Shown: in pieces, positions 42,110 through 50,748 of the stretch | Numbering within the stretch: position 1 is the stretch's first letter | Layout of the letters: every line of letters begins with the position of its first letter | From: Isoptericola chiayiensis | GTDB lineage: Bacteria; Actinomycetota; Actinomycetes; Actinomycetales; Cellulomonadaceae | Direction: 5' to 3' | DNA: 64,000 nucleotides | Assembly: GCF_013149805.1 (NCBI RefSeq) | Contig: NZ_JABEZT010000002.1 | Coordinates: forward strand, 186,001 to 250,000 | Position numbers and translations under genes: made by a program | The notes under the pieces: generated by a model | The model's database searches: none | Seen by the model: only the letters and a program-made list of their open reading frames with translations | What the model was told of the DNA's origin: nothing

Positions 42110-43003
42110 TCAGAAGTCGCAGGTGCTCTCGTAGGTCTGGACGTCGCCGTCCCAGAACGACGGTCCCGGGCACAGGAACTGGCTGTACCGGGTGTCGTCG
42201 TCCACGAACCGCTTGAGCCACGAGATCGAGTACTTCGCGATCGTGGTGTTGCTGTAGTTCGGTGCGAAGTGGCTCGCCCCGTCGAGCTCCAGGTAGACCT
42301 TCTCCAGGCTCGACGGCAGGGAGTCGTAGAACGGTTCCGCGTGCGAGTAGTGCGGGGCGACCGTGTCGTTCTCGGCCCCGAAGATCAGCGTCGGCGTGGT
42401 CACCTCGCGCCACGTCTTGTCGGTGTGCCACGGGGTCATCGGGATGGCCGCCTTGATGTCGGGGTTCTCCGACACGGCGCGCAGCGTGCCGCCGCCGCCC
42501 ATCGAGTGGCCCATCAGCGCGAGGCGGTCGGGGTCGATGCGGTCCGCGACCCCGCTGGAGCTGCTGGTCAGGTAGTCCAGGGCGGCCTGGAGCTGGCGGG
42601 CACGCGAGTCCGGGTAGTCGTAGATCGAGTTCGTGACCATGGTGAGCACCACGAAGCCCTGGGACGCCAGGCGCGGGCCGAGCCACGAGATCGAGCTCTC
42701 GGTGCCCGTGTAGCCGGGGGAGACCACGACGGCGCCGAAGGTGCCGTCGCTGCGGGTGGTCGGGTAGTGGATGGTGCCGCCCCCGAACCCGGAGACCCAG
42801 CGCGACACGGACTGCTCGGAGACCGAGTACGCCCCGCGGTAGGCCTCGATGCTGGACTCGCTGGGGTCCGGTCCGCGCTCGAACGGGTTGTCGGCGGCGA
42901 CGGCGGCGGGCCCGGCCGCCACACCGAGGCCCAGGGCGACGGTGACGGAGGCCAGGAGCCCGGTGATGCGGCGGCGCGTGCCGCCGGTGGTGGAGTGCTG
43001 CAC
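42110..43003 (-). CDS. Secreted cutinase / polyester (PET-type) hydrolase
   Basis: 297 residues. A signal peptide (about 36 residues, ending PAAVAA) precedes an alpha/beta hydrolase almost collinear with Thermobifida cutinases: [84 protein letters not shown] and [16 protein letters not shown]. The triad is Ser167, Asp213, His245, with the same 46 and 32 residue spacing as TfCut2 (130/176/208). Tyr and Met of the oxyanion hole are present, and two C-terminal Cys fit the conserved disulfide. GTG 43003 follows GAGAGGACGAGAC. Polyester activity is inferred. Confidence 0.93.
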   Translation of the reverse strand: MQHSTTGGTRRRITGLLASVTVALGLGVAAGPAAVAADNPFERGPDPSESSIEAYRGAYSVSEQSVSRWVSGFGGGTIHYPTTRSDGTFGAVVVSPGYTGTESSISWLGPRLASQGFVVLTMVTNSIYDYPDSRARQLQAALDYLTSSSSGVADRIDPDRLALMGHSMGGGGTLRAVSENPDIKAAIPMTPWHTDKTWREVTTPTLIFGAENDTVAPHYSHAEPFYDSLPSSLEKVYLELDGASHFAPNYSNTTIAKYSISWLKRFVDDDTRYSQFLCPGPSFWDGDVQTYESTCDF

Positions 43004-43161
43004 GTCTCGTCCTCTCTGACGGGGCACGCGCCGCCCGGACGACGTCGGTGACGTCCGGGCCGACGGCGTCGTGCCGTGGCTGCGCGCCCAGCCTGCCGCC
43101 CGGCCGGGCGGGCACGCACCGGCACAATCACCGGTCCTCGCCCCGGCGATGGCGCAGCGGT

Positions 43162-43167
43162 TACGGT
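43162..43167 (+). promoter_or_regulatory. -10 hexamer before the TPP riboswitch
   Basis: TACGGT lies 8 bases before the first helix of the riboswitch, so transcription would start at the aptamer edge. The -35 is not clear. Confidence 0.45.
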
Positions 43168-43174
43168 GGCGCCA

Positions 43175-43253
43175 CGACACGGGGTGCGTCCGTCCGGGCG
43201 CTGAGAGCACACCCGTCGAACCTGATGCAGCTCGCACTGACGAAGGGATGTCG
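43175..43253 (+). ncRNA. TPP riboswitch (THI box)
   Basis: The THI-box blocks are present: CACGGGGTGC, GCTGAGAGCACACCCG, then GAACCTGATGCAGCTCGCACTGACGAAGGGA split by the usual loop. P1 pairs CGACA (43175-43179) with TGTCG (43249-43253). The likely Shine-Dalgarno GAAGGGA (43242-43248) of thiD lies inside the aptamer, so TPP binding should block translation directly. Confidence 0.95.
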
Positions 43254-43255
43254 CC

Positions 43256-44137
43256 ATGGCGCACCGACCCGCCCCCACGACCGCGGCGGAGGGCCCGCCG
43301 TCGTGCGCGTCGCCCGTGCCGCGGGTCCTCGCCGTCGCCGGGTCGGACCCCTCGGGCGGCGCCGGCATCCAGGCGGACCTGAAGTCGATCGCCGCCGCCG
43401 ACGGGTACGGCATGGCGGCGATCACCGCCCTGACGGCCCAGAACACCCGGGGCGTCGCCGCGGTCCACGTCCCGCCGCCGGCGTTCCTCGCCCGTCAGCT
43501 CGACACCCTCAGCGAGGACATCACCCTGGACGCCGTCAAGATCGGGATGCTCGCCACCGCGGACGTGGCCGCCGTGGTGGGGGCCTGGCTCGCGCGGGCG
43601 GCCTCGGTGCCGGTCGTGCTCGACCCCGTCATGGTCGCGACCTCCGGCGACCGGCTCCTGGCGCGCGAGGCCGAACGTGCGGTCCTGTCCCTGCTGGACC
43701 GGGCCGACGTCGTCACCCCGAACGTCCCCGAGCTGGCCGTGCTGCTCGACGAGCCCGTCGCGACCACCTGGGGCGCCGTCCTCGACCAGGCCGCACGCCT
43801 CGCGGCCCGGCACGGCGTGCGGGTCGTGGCCAAGGGCGGCCACCTGCCCGGCGACGTCGTCCCGGACGCCCTGGTCGACCCCGGCGGGGACGTCGTCGAG
43901 ACCCGCGCACGGCGGGTGCGCACGCGCAACACCCACGGCACCGGCTGCTCGCTGTCGAGCGGGCTCGCCACCCGCTACGCCGGGCACCGCGACTGGGCGG
44001 CAGCCCTGGCCGGGACCAAGCGGTGGCTCAGTGCCGCCCTGGCGCACGGCGAGGACCTGCGCGTCGGGGGCGGGCACGGTCCCGTGGACCACCATGTGTG
44101 GCAGCGCGGCACGGCCGCCGCACCCGCGTCCCTCTGA
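43256..44137 (+). CDS. thiD: Hydroxymethylpyrimidine/phosphomethylpyrimidine kinase
   Basis: 293 residues, ribokinase-like fold. Motifs: [61 protein letters not shown] and the late catalytic loop [14 protein letters not shown]. It phosphorylates HMP and HMP-P on the way to thiamine diphosphate. The ATG is three bases after the TPP riboswitch. No other thi gene is next to it, so this is an isolated thiamine-regulated unit. It ends 18 bases from a convergent gene. Confidence 0.95.
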   Translation: MAHRPAPTTAAEGPPSCASPVPRVLAVAGSDPSGGAGIQADLKSIAAADGYGMAAITALTAQNTRGVAAVHVPPPAFLARQLDTLSEDITLDAVKIGMLATADVAAVVGAWLARAASVPVVLDPVMVATSGDRLLAREAERAVLSLLDRADVVTPNVPELAVLLDEPVATTWGAVLDQAARLAARHGVRVVAKGGHLPGDVVPDALVDPGGDVVETRARRVRTRNTHGTGCSLSSGLATRYAGHRDWAAALAGTKRWLSAALAHGEDLRVGGGHGPVDHHVWQRGTAAAPASL

Positions 44138-44155
44138 GGCGCGGCCGACGGCGGC

Positions 44156-45568
44156 TCAGTCGAACATGTCCCCGAGGTCGCCGATGTCGTCGAGGATGCC
44201 GCCCAGCACCATGCCGCCGAGCACCGCACCGAACGCCCCCGAGCCGCCCATGCCACCGCCCGGGCGCGGCCCGGCCCCGCCGTGGCGCGCACCCCAGTGC
44301 TGGCCCGGGTGGGAGCGCACCACGTCGCGGTGCGCCAGCGTCGAGGCCTCGGCCGCGAGCGAGGCGGCACGCCGTGCCGTGTCGACCGCGCGCTCCGGGT
44401 CCTCGGTGGTCCTGGCCGCGGACAGCTCGCGCTCGGCCTCGGCCAGCCGGGTGCGGGCGTCGGGACCGACGGGCGCCCGGTAGTCGTCGACCACCGAGCG
44501 CGCCGCAGCCACCTGTCGCTCGGCGTCGTCCAGCGCCGGGGCGAGCCGGGCGGAGGCGCGACGCCGCCGGGCGTCGGCCTCGGTGCGCTCGCGGACGGCG
44601 TCGTCGAGGGCGGTGTTGGCCTGCCGCACGCGGGACAGGGATCCGACCGGGTCGCCGGGCTCCCCGGGTGCGGGCAGGGCGTCGAGCGCCTCCTGGAGGG
44701 CCGCCACGGCGTCGTCGACCGCACCGGCGCGCCGGGCGGCGGGCAGTGCACGGGCCTCGGCGAGCTCGGCGCGCGACTCCGCGATCATGTCGCCGAGCGC
44801 GGCCTCGGCGCGCAGCGCCTCCGCCTCGAAGTCCCCGACCGCGGCCAGCAGGCCCTCCGCGCGCCGCACCGACTCCTCGGCGGCGTGCGCCGTCGCACCG
44901 GCCTCGCCGACCTGCTGGGCGTCGAGGCGGCGACGGGCGGCGCGGGCACTGCGCCGCGCGAAATCGAGCAGCCGCTCGGCCTGGTCGGGGTTGTCGGCGA
45001 CGGGACGCAGCGCCTGGGGTGCGTAGCGCTCGCCGAGCTCGGTCAGCAGCTCGCGCGCCGGCGCGATCCGGGCGGCGACCTCGGTGGCGCGTGCCTCGAC
45101 CTCGTCCACGAGCGCGGGCGTCTCGCGGGCGCTGCGGCGCCGGGCGCGCAGCGCCTCGTCGGCCTCGCCCAGCAGGGTCTCGGCCGCTCGGCACTGCTCG
45201 AGGATGCGGTCCGACCACGTGCGGCGCTCGGCCTCGGTGTCCGGCACGGAGTCGTGCAGGAGCTGGTTCAGGTGGAACGCCTCGCGCAGGTGCTCGCGCG
45301 CCCGGCGCAGCCGGGGCGTAACGTCCGCGGCGGCCTGCGCGCCGAGCTCGGCCTCGGCGAAGGCCACCTCGTCCTCGGCCAGGCGGGCGCGTTCGTCCAC
45401 GCGGACCAGCGCCGAGCCGGCCGCGGTGCCGAGGCGCTCCAGCTCGGCCTCGGTGGCACGCTCGCGGCGGGTCCGACGGCGTCGCACGGCCCAGGCGACC
45501 ACGGCCACGGCGGCGACCACCACCAGCAGCGCACCCGTGACGACCCCGACGATCAACGCACCATCCAT
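44156..45568 (-). CDS. Membrane-anchored coiled-coil protein of unknown function
   Basis: 470 residues. One N-terminal membrane helix (LIVGVVTGALLVVVAAVAVV, residues 5-27) is followed by a basic stop-transfer RRRRTRRERATE and about 370 residues of Ala/Glu/Arg-rich helices that should form coiled coils. The C terminus is Gly-rich (HGGAGPRPGGGMGGSG) and ends in a hydrophobic-acidic tail, VLGGMVLGGILDDIGDLG. It resembles the helical parts of actinobacterial TPM-type membrane proteins but no TPM domain is seen. TACGAT lies six bases before ATG 45568 (leaderless). Function unknown. Confidence 0.75.
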   Translation of the reverse strand: MDGALIVGVVTGALLVVVAAVAVVAWAVRRRRTRRERATEAELERLGTAAGSALVRVDERARLAEDEVAFAEAELGAQAAADVTPRLRRAREHLREAFHLNQLLHDSVPDTEAERRTWSDRILEQCRAAETLLGEADEALRARRRSARETPALVDEVEARATEVAARIAPARELLTELGERYAPQALRPVADNPDQAERLLDFARRSARAARRRLDAQQVGEAGATAHAAEESVRRAEGLLAAVGDFEAEALRAEAALGDMIAESRAELAEARALPAARRAGAVDDAVAALQEALDALPAPGEPGDPVGSLSRVRQANTALDDAVRERTEADARRRRASARLAPALDDAERQVAAARSVVDDYRAPVGPDARTRLAEAERELSAARTTEDPERAVDTARRAASLAAEASTLAHRDVVRSHPGQHWGARHGGAGPRPGGGMGGSGAFGAVLGGMVLGGILDDIGDLGDMFD

Positions 45569-45574
45569 GGCGGC

Positions 45575-45580
45575 ATCGTA
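45575..45580 (-). promoter_or_regulatory. -10 hexamer, leaderless promoter (coiled-coil protein)
   Basis: TACGAT on the minus strand, 6 bases before ATG 45568. Confidence 0.6.
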
Positions 45581-45600
45581 CGGGCTGCGACCTGCACCGA

Positions 45601-46233
45601 TCAGCGCCGTCCGGCACCCTCGTGCCCGCGCGCACGCCGCGCCACCACCTCGTGCGTGTGCCAGTGCTTCGGCCCGCCGAACGACGACCCGTCCGCGCGG
45701 CGCTCGCGGTGGTCGAGGACCTCGAGCCCGCCCAGGAGGCGGTCCAGGTCCCGCTCGTCGGTGAAGGTCAGCCGCGCCGACAGGTCGGCGTCGCCCGCCC
45801 ACGAGTCGTGAGGTCCCAGGAACGTCGCGGCGAGCCACCCGCCGGGGCGCAGCGCGTCGCGCACGCCGGCCCACGCGTCCGCGAACCGGACCGGCGGCAC
45901 GAACGGCAGCGCGAAGGACGCGTGCAGCAGGTCCGTCGCCGGCAGGGCGGTCGGCAGGCCCGCGCGGCGCACCTCGAGCCGGTCGCGGTCCGACGGCGGC
46001 ACCTGCGCCGGCACCACGCGGGCGGTACCGGGAGCGGGGTCCAGGGCGAGGACCCGCCACCCGTCGGCGAGCAGGGCGGCGCTCTCGACGCCCGCGCCGG
46101 CGCCGACGTCGGTCGCGTGGCGTCCCGCGCCCGGACCGGCCAGCGCCATCACCCGGCGGCACAGGTCCCGGGGCGGTCTGCCGACCTGGAGCGCGTTGTA
46201 CGCGTCCCAGCGCGTCGCGTCGAACCCGGTCAC
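45601..46233 (-). CDS. Class I SAM-dependent methyltransferase
   Basis: 210 residues. The SAM-binding motif I is TDVGAGAGVESAALLADGW, followed by the acidic end of strand 2 (VLALDPAPG), TDLLHASFALPFV (motif II region) and LRPGGWLAATFLGPHDSWAG. The family is close to small-molecule methyltransferases of the UbiE/Tam type; the substrate is unknown. It starts at GTG 46233 with TAGCGT six bases upstream on the minus strand. Divergent from the ABC exporter. Confidence 0.87.
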   Translation of the reverse strand: MTGFDATRWDAYNALQVGRPPRDLCRRVMALAGPGAGRHATDVGAGAGVESAALLADGWRVLALDPAPGTARVVPAQVPPSDRDRLEVRRAGLPTALPATDLLHASFALPFVPPVRFADAWAGVRDALRPGGWLAATFLGPHDSWAGDADLSARLTFTDERDLDRLLGGLEVLDHRERRADGSSFGGPKHWHTHEVVARRARGHEGAGRR

Positions 46234-46239
46234 GCGTCC

Positions 46240-46245
46240 ACGCTA
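46240..46245 (-). promoter_or_regulatory. -10 hexamer, leaderless promoter (methyltransferase)
   Basis: TAGCGT on the minus strand, 6 bases before GTG 46233. Confidence 0.6.
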
Positions 46246-46305
46246 GGGCCTGCGCCGAGGCCCCGGCGACCAGGTCCCGGCGCCCGGCACCGTGACCCAG
46301 GGCGC

Positions 46306-46320
46306 TGCTTGGGGCAAGCA
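46306..46320. promoter_or_regulatory. Palindrome upstream of the ABC exporter genes
   Basis: TGCTTGGGGCAAGCA is a perfect 6+3+6 palindrome, 30 bases before ATG 46350. It could be an operator for the exporter; its regulator is not identified. Confidence 0.45.
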
Positions 46321-46349
46321 TGTCGGCGGTCGGTGGGAAGATGAGATCG

Positions 46350-48230
46350 ATGCCAGCGACCTCCACACCACCCTCCCGCACGCCCGCAGACGCCGGCCCG
46401 CGTCGCCCGGACCCCGGACCCGTCGGCGCCCACCTGAGCACCCTCGCCTCGGTGCGCCGCCTGCTGCCCGCCGTCCGCCCGGCCCTGCCGCGCCTCGTCG
46501 CCGGGCTGTTCGCCGCCCTGGGCGCCAGCCTCGCCGCGCTCGCCATCCCGCGCGTGCTGCAGGTCCTGGTCGAGGGACCGCTGGCCGCCGGCGTCGCCGA
46601 GCACGACCTCACCGCCCTGGTCTGGCCCACGCTCGCCGTCCTCGGCCTCGGCCTGCTGGAGGCCGGCCTCATCCTGGTTCGCCGCAACCTCGTCATGTAC
46701 CCCGGCACGCGCGTCGAGGCCGCCCTGCGCATGGACCTGTTCCGCCACCTGCTGCAGCTGCCCGCCGCCTTCCACGACCGCTGGCCCGGCGGCCAGCTCC
46801 TCAGCCGGTCCATGGCCGACCTGGGCCTCCTGCGCCGCTGGCTCGTCTTCGGTCTGCTGCAGCTCGTCGTCTCCGTCATCACCGTCGTCGTCGGCGTGGG
46901 CATCCTGCTGGCCACCGCCGGCTGGCTGGGCCTCGTCTACCTCGCCGGCGCCGTCCCTGTCGCCGTCATCGCCTACCGCTTCTCCCGCCGCTACCGCGTC
47001 ATCGCCCGCCTCTCCCAGGACCAGAACGGCGACCTCGCCAACACCGTCGAGGAGTCCGTGCACGGCATCCGCGTCCTGAAGGCCTTCGGCCGCGGCGGCG
47101 ACGCCCTGGCCGCGTTCACCGGCCAGGCCGAACAGCTCCGGCGGACCGAGATCCGCAAGGCCGGCAACCAGGCCACCGTCACCACCGCCCTGCACCTCAT
47201 CCCCGAGCTCACCCTCGCCGTGTGCCTCGTCCTCGGCGTCTGGCTCACCGCCGACGGACAGATCACCGTCGGAGCGCTGGCCGCCTTCTTCCTGACCGCG
47301 GCCATCGTCAACGGCCCCGTCGTCGACCTCGGCATGACCCTGTCCATGACCCTCAACGCCCGCACCGCCGTCGACCGCTACTTCCAGGTCCTCGAGACAC
47401 CCAACCCCCTGACCGACCCCACCGACCCCGTCGACCGCACCGACGTCCACGGCCACGTCACCCTCCGCGACGTCACATTCCGCCACCACGACGAACCACC
47501 CGTGCTCGAGCACCTCGACCTCGACCTGCCCGCCGGGACCACCACCGCCCTCGTCGGCCTCACCGGCTCCGGCAAGTCCACGCTCGCCATGCTGCTGCCC
47601 CGCATCCACGACGTCACCGCCGGCACCGTCGAGCTCGACGGCGTCGACGTGCGCCGCCTGCGCCGCGCCGACCTGCGCCGCGCCGTGGCCGTCGCCTTCG
47701 AGGACCCCACCCTCTTCTCCGCCTCCGTGCGCGACAACGTGCTCCTCGGCGTCGACGACACCCTGCCCGCCACCGAGCGCGAGGCCCGCCTCGCCGAGGC
47801 GCTCGACGTCGCCCAGGCCGGGTTCGTCCACGACCTGCCCCACGGCCTCGACACCCGCATCGGCGAGGAAGGCCTCTCCCTGTCCGGAGGACAGCGCCAA
47901 CGACTCGCCCTCGCCCGCGCCATCGCCGCGCGGCCCCAGGTCCTCGTCCTCGACGACCCGCTGTCCGCCCTCGACGTCGCCACCGAGGAAGCCGTCACCG
48001 CCCGGCTGCACGACGTCCTCGCCGGGTCCACCAACCTCGTCATCGCCCACCGCCCCTCCACCGTGGCGCTCGCGGACCGGGTCGCGGTGCTCGACGGGGG
48101 CCGGATCACGGCCCTCGGCACGCACGCCGAGCTGCTGGCCACCGACGCCCACTACCGCTACGTGATCGCCTCGCTGGAGTCCGACTGGGCCGCGGGCGAG
48201 CACGGAGCCGACCAGGAGGTCGCCCGATGA
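46350..48230 (+). CDS. ABC exporter subunit with degenerate ATPase site
   Basis: 626 residues from ATG 46350 (in-frame ATGs also at 46320 and 46341). Six membrane helices (about 35-310), then an ATPase domain with Walker A VGLTGSGKSTLA, signature LSGGQRQRLALARA and H-loop IAHRPSTV. The catalytic Glu after Walker B is Asp (VLVLDDPLSALD) and the Q-loop Gln is Glu (VAFEDPTLF). This is the pattern of the non-hydrolysing half of heterodimeric exporters such as TM287 of TM287/288. The partner gene follows with an ATGA overlap. Substrate unknown, perhaps a drug or lipid. Confidence 0.9.
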   Translation: MPATSTPPSRTPADAGPRRPDPGPVGAHLSTLASVRRLLPAVRPALPRLVAGLFAALGASLAALAIPRVLQVLVEGPLAAGVAEHDLTALVWPTLAVLGLGLLEAGLILVRRNLVMYPGTRVEAALRMDLFRHLLQLPAAFHDRWPGGQLLSRSMADLGLLRRWLVFGLLQLVVSVITVVVGVGILLATAGWLGLVYLAGAVPVAVIAYRFSRRYRVIARLSQDQNGDLANTVEESVHGIRVLKAFGRGGDALAAFTGQAEQLRRTEIRKAGNQATVTTALHLIPELTLAVCLVLGVWLTADGQITVGALAAFFLTAAIVNGPVVDLGMTLSMTLNARTAVDRYFQVLETPNPLTDPTDPVDRTDVHGHVTLRDVTFRHHDEPPVLEHLDLDLPAGTTTALVGLTGSGKSTLAMLLPRIHDVTAGTVELDGVDVRRLRRADLRRAVAVAFEDPTLFSASVRDNVLLGVDDTLPATEREARLAEALDVAQAGFVHDLPHGLDTRIGEEGLSLSGGQRQRLALARAIAARPQVLVLDDPLSALDVATEEAVTARLHDVLAGSTNLVIAHRPSTVALADRVAVLDGGRITALGTHAELLATDAHYRYVIASLESDWAAGEHGADQEVAR

Positions 48231-50050
48231 GCGCCCCGGCACGACGCCGTCCCACCGACGCGCTGTCCGACGACGTCACGCACCTCGACGCCGACTCCTC
48301 GCGGGCGGTGCGCCGCAGGTCGCTGAGCCTGCTGGGCGGTCTGCTGCGACCCCGCGCGCGCATGCTCGCGTGGGCCGGTCTCCTCGTCGTGGTCAGCACC
48401 GCGGGGCAGGTGGCGGGTCCGTTGCTGGTGCAGGCCGCCATCGACACCGCGCTGCCGGCGCTGCGCGACGGCGACCCGACGCGCCTGCTCGTCGTCGGCG
48501 GCGCCTACCTGCTGGCCGCCGTGCTCGGGGGGATCTGCGCCGGCGCCTACGTGCGCGCCGCCGCCCGGGTCGCCCAGAGCGTGCTGCTCGAGCTGCGGCG
48601 CCGGGTGTTCCGGCACACGCAGCGGCTCTCGCTGGAGTTCCACGAGTCCTACACCTCGGGGCGCGTCATCAGCCGGCAGACCTCCGACCTGGAGGCGCTG
48701 CGCGAGCTGTTCGACGGCGGGCTCACCGGCGTCGTCTCCTCGTTGATGCTGATGCTCTTCACTGCCGGGGCCCTGTTCTGGGTCGACTGGCGGTCCGGCC
48801 TGGTGCTGGCGGTGGCCCTCGTGCCGGCCTGGCTGCTGACCCGCTGGTTCCAGAGGAAGTCCCAGGAGTACTACCGCGAGCAGCGCACCGCCTCGGCCCG
48901 GCTGATCGTGAAGTTCGTGGAGACCATGACCGGGATGCGGGCCGTCCAGGCGTTCCGCCGCGAGCCCACGGTCGAGGCGGACTACGACCGGCTGGGCGAG
49001 CAGTACCGCGACGCCAACCTGCGCATCTTCGGCGTCAACGGCCGCTACCAGCCCGGTCTGGTGCTGATCGGCAACGTCACGGTGGCCGCCGCGCTCGCCT
49101 ACGGGGGCTGGCGCGTCATCGCCGGGGAGCTCGACGTGGGGGCGCTGGTGGCCGTGCTGCTCTACGTCAAGCGGTTCTTCCAGCCGATCCAGCAGCTGGG
49201 CATGTTCTACAACGCGCTGCAGTCCGCCGTGGCCGCCCTGGAGAAGGTCTCGGGGCTGCTCGCCGAGGAGCCCACCGTGGTCGAGCCCGCGGACCCGACG
49301 CCGCTGCCGCGTGCCCGCGGGGAGGTCCGCCTGGACCACGTCGGGTTCCGGTACGGCGAGGGACCGGTCGTGCTGCCCGACCTGGACCTGGAGATCCCCG
49401 CCGGGCAGACGGTCGCGCTGCTCGGCTCGACCGGGGCCGGCAAGTCCACGGTGGCCAAGCTCGTGACCCGCTTCTACGACGCGACCGAGGGGCGCGTCCT
49501 GCTGGACGGCGTCGACGTGCGCGACCTGTCGGGAACCGACCTGCGCCGCGCCGTCGTCATGGTCACCCAGGAGGCCTACCTGTTCTCGGGGTCGGTGCGC
49601 GAGAACATCGCCCTCGGGCGGCCCGACGCCACGGACGCGGAGATCGAGGCGGCGGCGCGCGCCGTCGGCGTGCACGACTTCGTGCTCTCGCTGCCGGAGG
49701 GCTACGACACCGACGTGAACAAGCGCGGCGGGCGCGTCTCGGCGGGGCAGCGCCAACTGCTCAGCTTCGCCCGCGCCTTCCTGGCCGACCCGGCCGTCCT
49801 GGTGCTCGACGAGGCGACGAGCTCGCTGGACATCCCTGGTGAGCGGCTGGTCCAGCGCGGTCTGCAGAACCTGCTCGCGGACCGGACGGCGCTCATCATC
49901 GCCCACCGGCTGTCCACGGTGGAGATCGCGGACCGCGTCCTGGTGATGGAGGACGGGCGGGTCGTCGAGGACGGCGCGCCGGCCGAGCTGGCGGCGGGCA
50001 CGGGGCGGTTCGCCGCGCTGAACGCGGCGTGGCAGGACGCATTGGCCTGA
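48227..50050 (+). CDS. ABC exporter subunit with canonical ATPase site
   Basis: 607 residues: six membrane helices (about 45-330) and an ATPase domain with Walker A LGSTGAGKSTVAKLV, Q-loop VTQEAYLFSG, Walker B VLVLDEATSSLD and H-loop IIAHRLSTVEIA. The signature motif is VSAGQRQLLSFARA, with Ala in place of the second Gly region normally written LSGGQ, so the composite sites of the dimer are asymmetric. It is translationally coupled to the degenerate subunit and followed by a QsdR-type regulator. Confidence 0.92.
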   Translation: MSAPARRRPTDALSDDVTHLDADSSRAVRRRSLSLLGGLLRPRARMLAWAGLLVVVSTAGQVAGPLLVQAAIDTALPALRDGDPTRLLVVGGAYLLAAVLGGICAGAYVRAAARVAQSVLLELRRRVFRHTQRLSLEFHESYTSGRVISRQTSDLEALRELFDGGLTGVVSSLMLMLFTAGALFWVDWRSGLVLAVALVPAWLLTRWFQRKSQEYYREQRTASARLIVKFVETMTGMRAVQAFRREPTVEADYDRLGEQYRDANLRIFGVNGRYQPGLVLIGNVTVAAALAYGGWRVIAGELDVGALVAVLLYVKRFFQPIQQLGMFYNALQSAVAALEKVSGLLAEEPTVVEPADPTPLPRARGEVRLDHVGFRYGEGPVVLPDLDLEIPAGQTVALLGSTGAGKSTVAKLVTRFYDATEGRVLLDGVDVRDLSGTDLRRAVVMVTQEAYLFSGSVRENIALGRPDATDAEIEAAARAVGVHDFVLSLPEGYDTDVNKRGGRVSAGQRQLLSFARAFLADPAVLVLDEATSSLDIPGERLVQRGLQNLLADRTALIIAHRLSTVEIADRVLVMEDGRVVEDGAPAELAAGTGRFAALNAAWQDALA

Positions 50051-50062
50051 ACCTATCGCGCA

Positions 50063-50086
50063 GACCGACCAGACGGTATGCTGGTC
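50063..50086. promoter_or_regulatory. Candidate operator/promoter of the QsdR-type gene
   Basis: GACCGACCAGACGGTATG (50063-50080) carries ACCG-N6-CGGT, and overlapping it GACCAG-N8-CTGGTC (50067-50072 with 50081-50086). TATGCT at 50078-50083 is a plausible -10. The first 18 bases recur with two changes at the PucR-type gene. Confidence 0.65.
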
Positions 50087-50114
50087 CCGTCCTGTCGACG
50101 AGGAGGGACGAGAC

Positions 50115-50717
50115 GTGGTCGACGACCGAGGAACCAGCACCGTCACGCGCAGCCGGGTGATCGCCTATCCGGCGGCGCTGCGCGCGGCCCGCCACCGCTT
50201 CGTGGTCTCCGGTGGACTGGCGATGGAGCAGCTCACCGAGGACCTCTGGGTCAGCCGCGCCACGCTGTACCGGGTCGTGGGCAGTCGGGACCGGCTGCTC
50301 GGCGACGTGCTGTGGCAGCTGGCCGCCCGGACGCTCGAGCTGGCCGACCGGGACGCGGAGAACTCCGGGCTCGTCGGTGTCGACCGGCTGCTGGCCGTCG
50401 CCCGCGGGTTCGATCGCCAGGTCAGCGCCTTCGAGCCGTTGCAGAAGTACCTCGCGGTCGACCCGGCCGACGCCACACGGATCCTGTTCGGGGCGACGGC
50501 GAGGGTCCACGTCCGCAACGTCGAGGCGTGGGGCGTGCTGCTGCAGCGCGAGCTCGAGCGCGGCACCGTCGACTCCCTGCCGTTCTCGGTGCCGGAGACC
50601 GCCTTCGCGCTCGTGCGCATCGGGGAGTCGATCGTCTACGGCTCGATGCTCGCCGGCATCGACCCCGACCCCCGGCTCGGCGAGGACCTGCGGCGCACCG
50701 TGCTGCTGCGCCGCTGA
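50115..50717 (+). CDS. QsdR/TetR-type transcriptional regulator
   Basis: 200 residues. N-terminal HTH with MEQLTEDLWVSRATLYRVVGSRDRLLG, typical of the QsdR branch, followed by an all-helical effector domain (LVRIGESIVYGSMLAGIDPD near the end). GTG 50115 has AGGAGGGACGAGAC before it. It follows the heterodimeric exporter by 64 bases and probably controls it and itself through the palindromes at 50063-50086. The final 12 bases, including the stop, are duplicated in tandem (50707-50730). Confidence 0.88.
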   Translation: MVDDRGTSTVTRSRVIAYPAALRAARHRFVVSGGLAMEQLTEDLWVSRATLYRVVGSRDRLLGDVLWQLAARTLELADRDAENSGLVGVDRLLAVARGFDRQVSAFEPLQKYLAVDPADATRILFGATARVHVRNVEAWGVLLQRELERGTVDSLPFSVPETAFALVRIGESIVYGSMLAGIDPDPRLGEDLRRTVLLRR

Positions 50718-50748
50718 CTGCGCCGCTGACCGCCGCGCGGCGGCGGCC

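Noticed and set aside
50707-50730. Tandem 12-bp duplication TGCGCCGCTGAC at the end of the QsdR-type gene
   Set aside because: A single small duplication including the stop codon does not change the protein and suggests only replication slippage.
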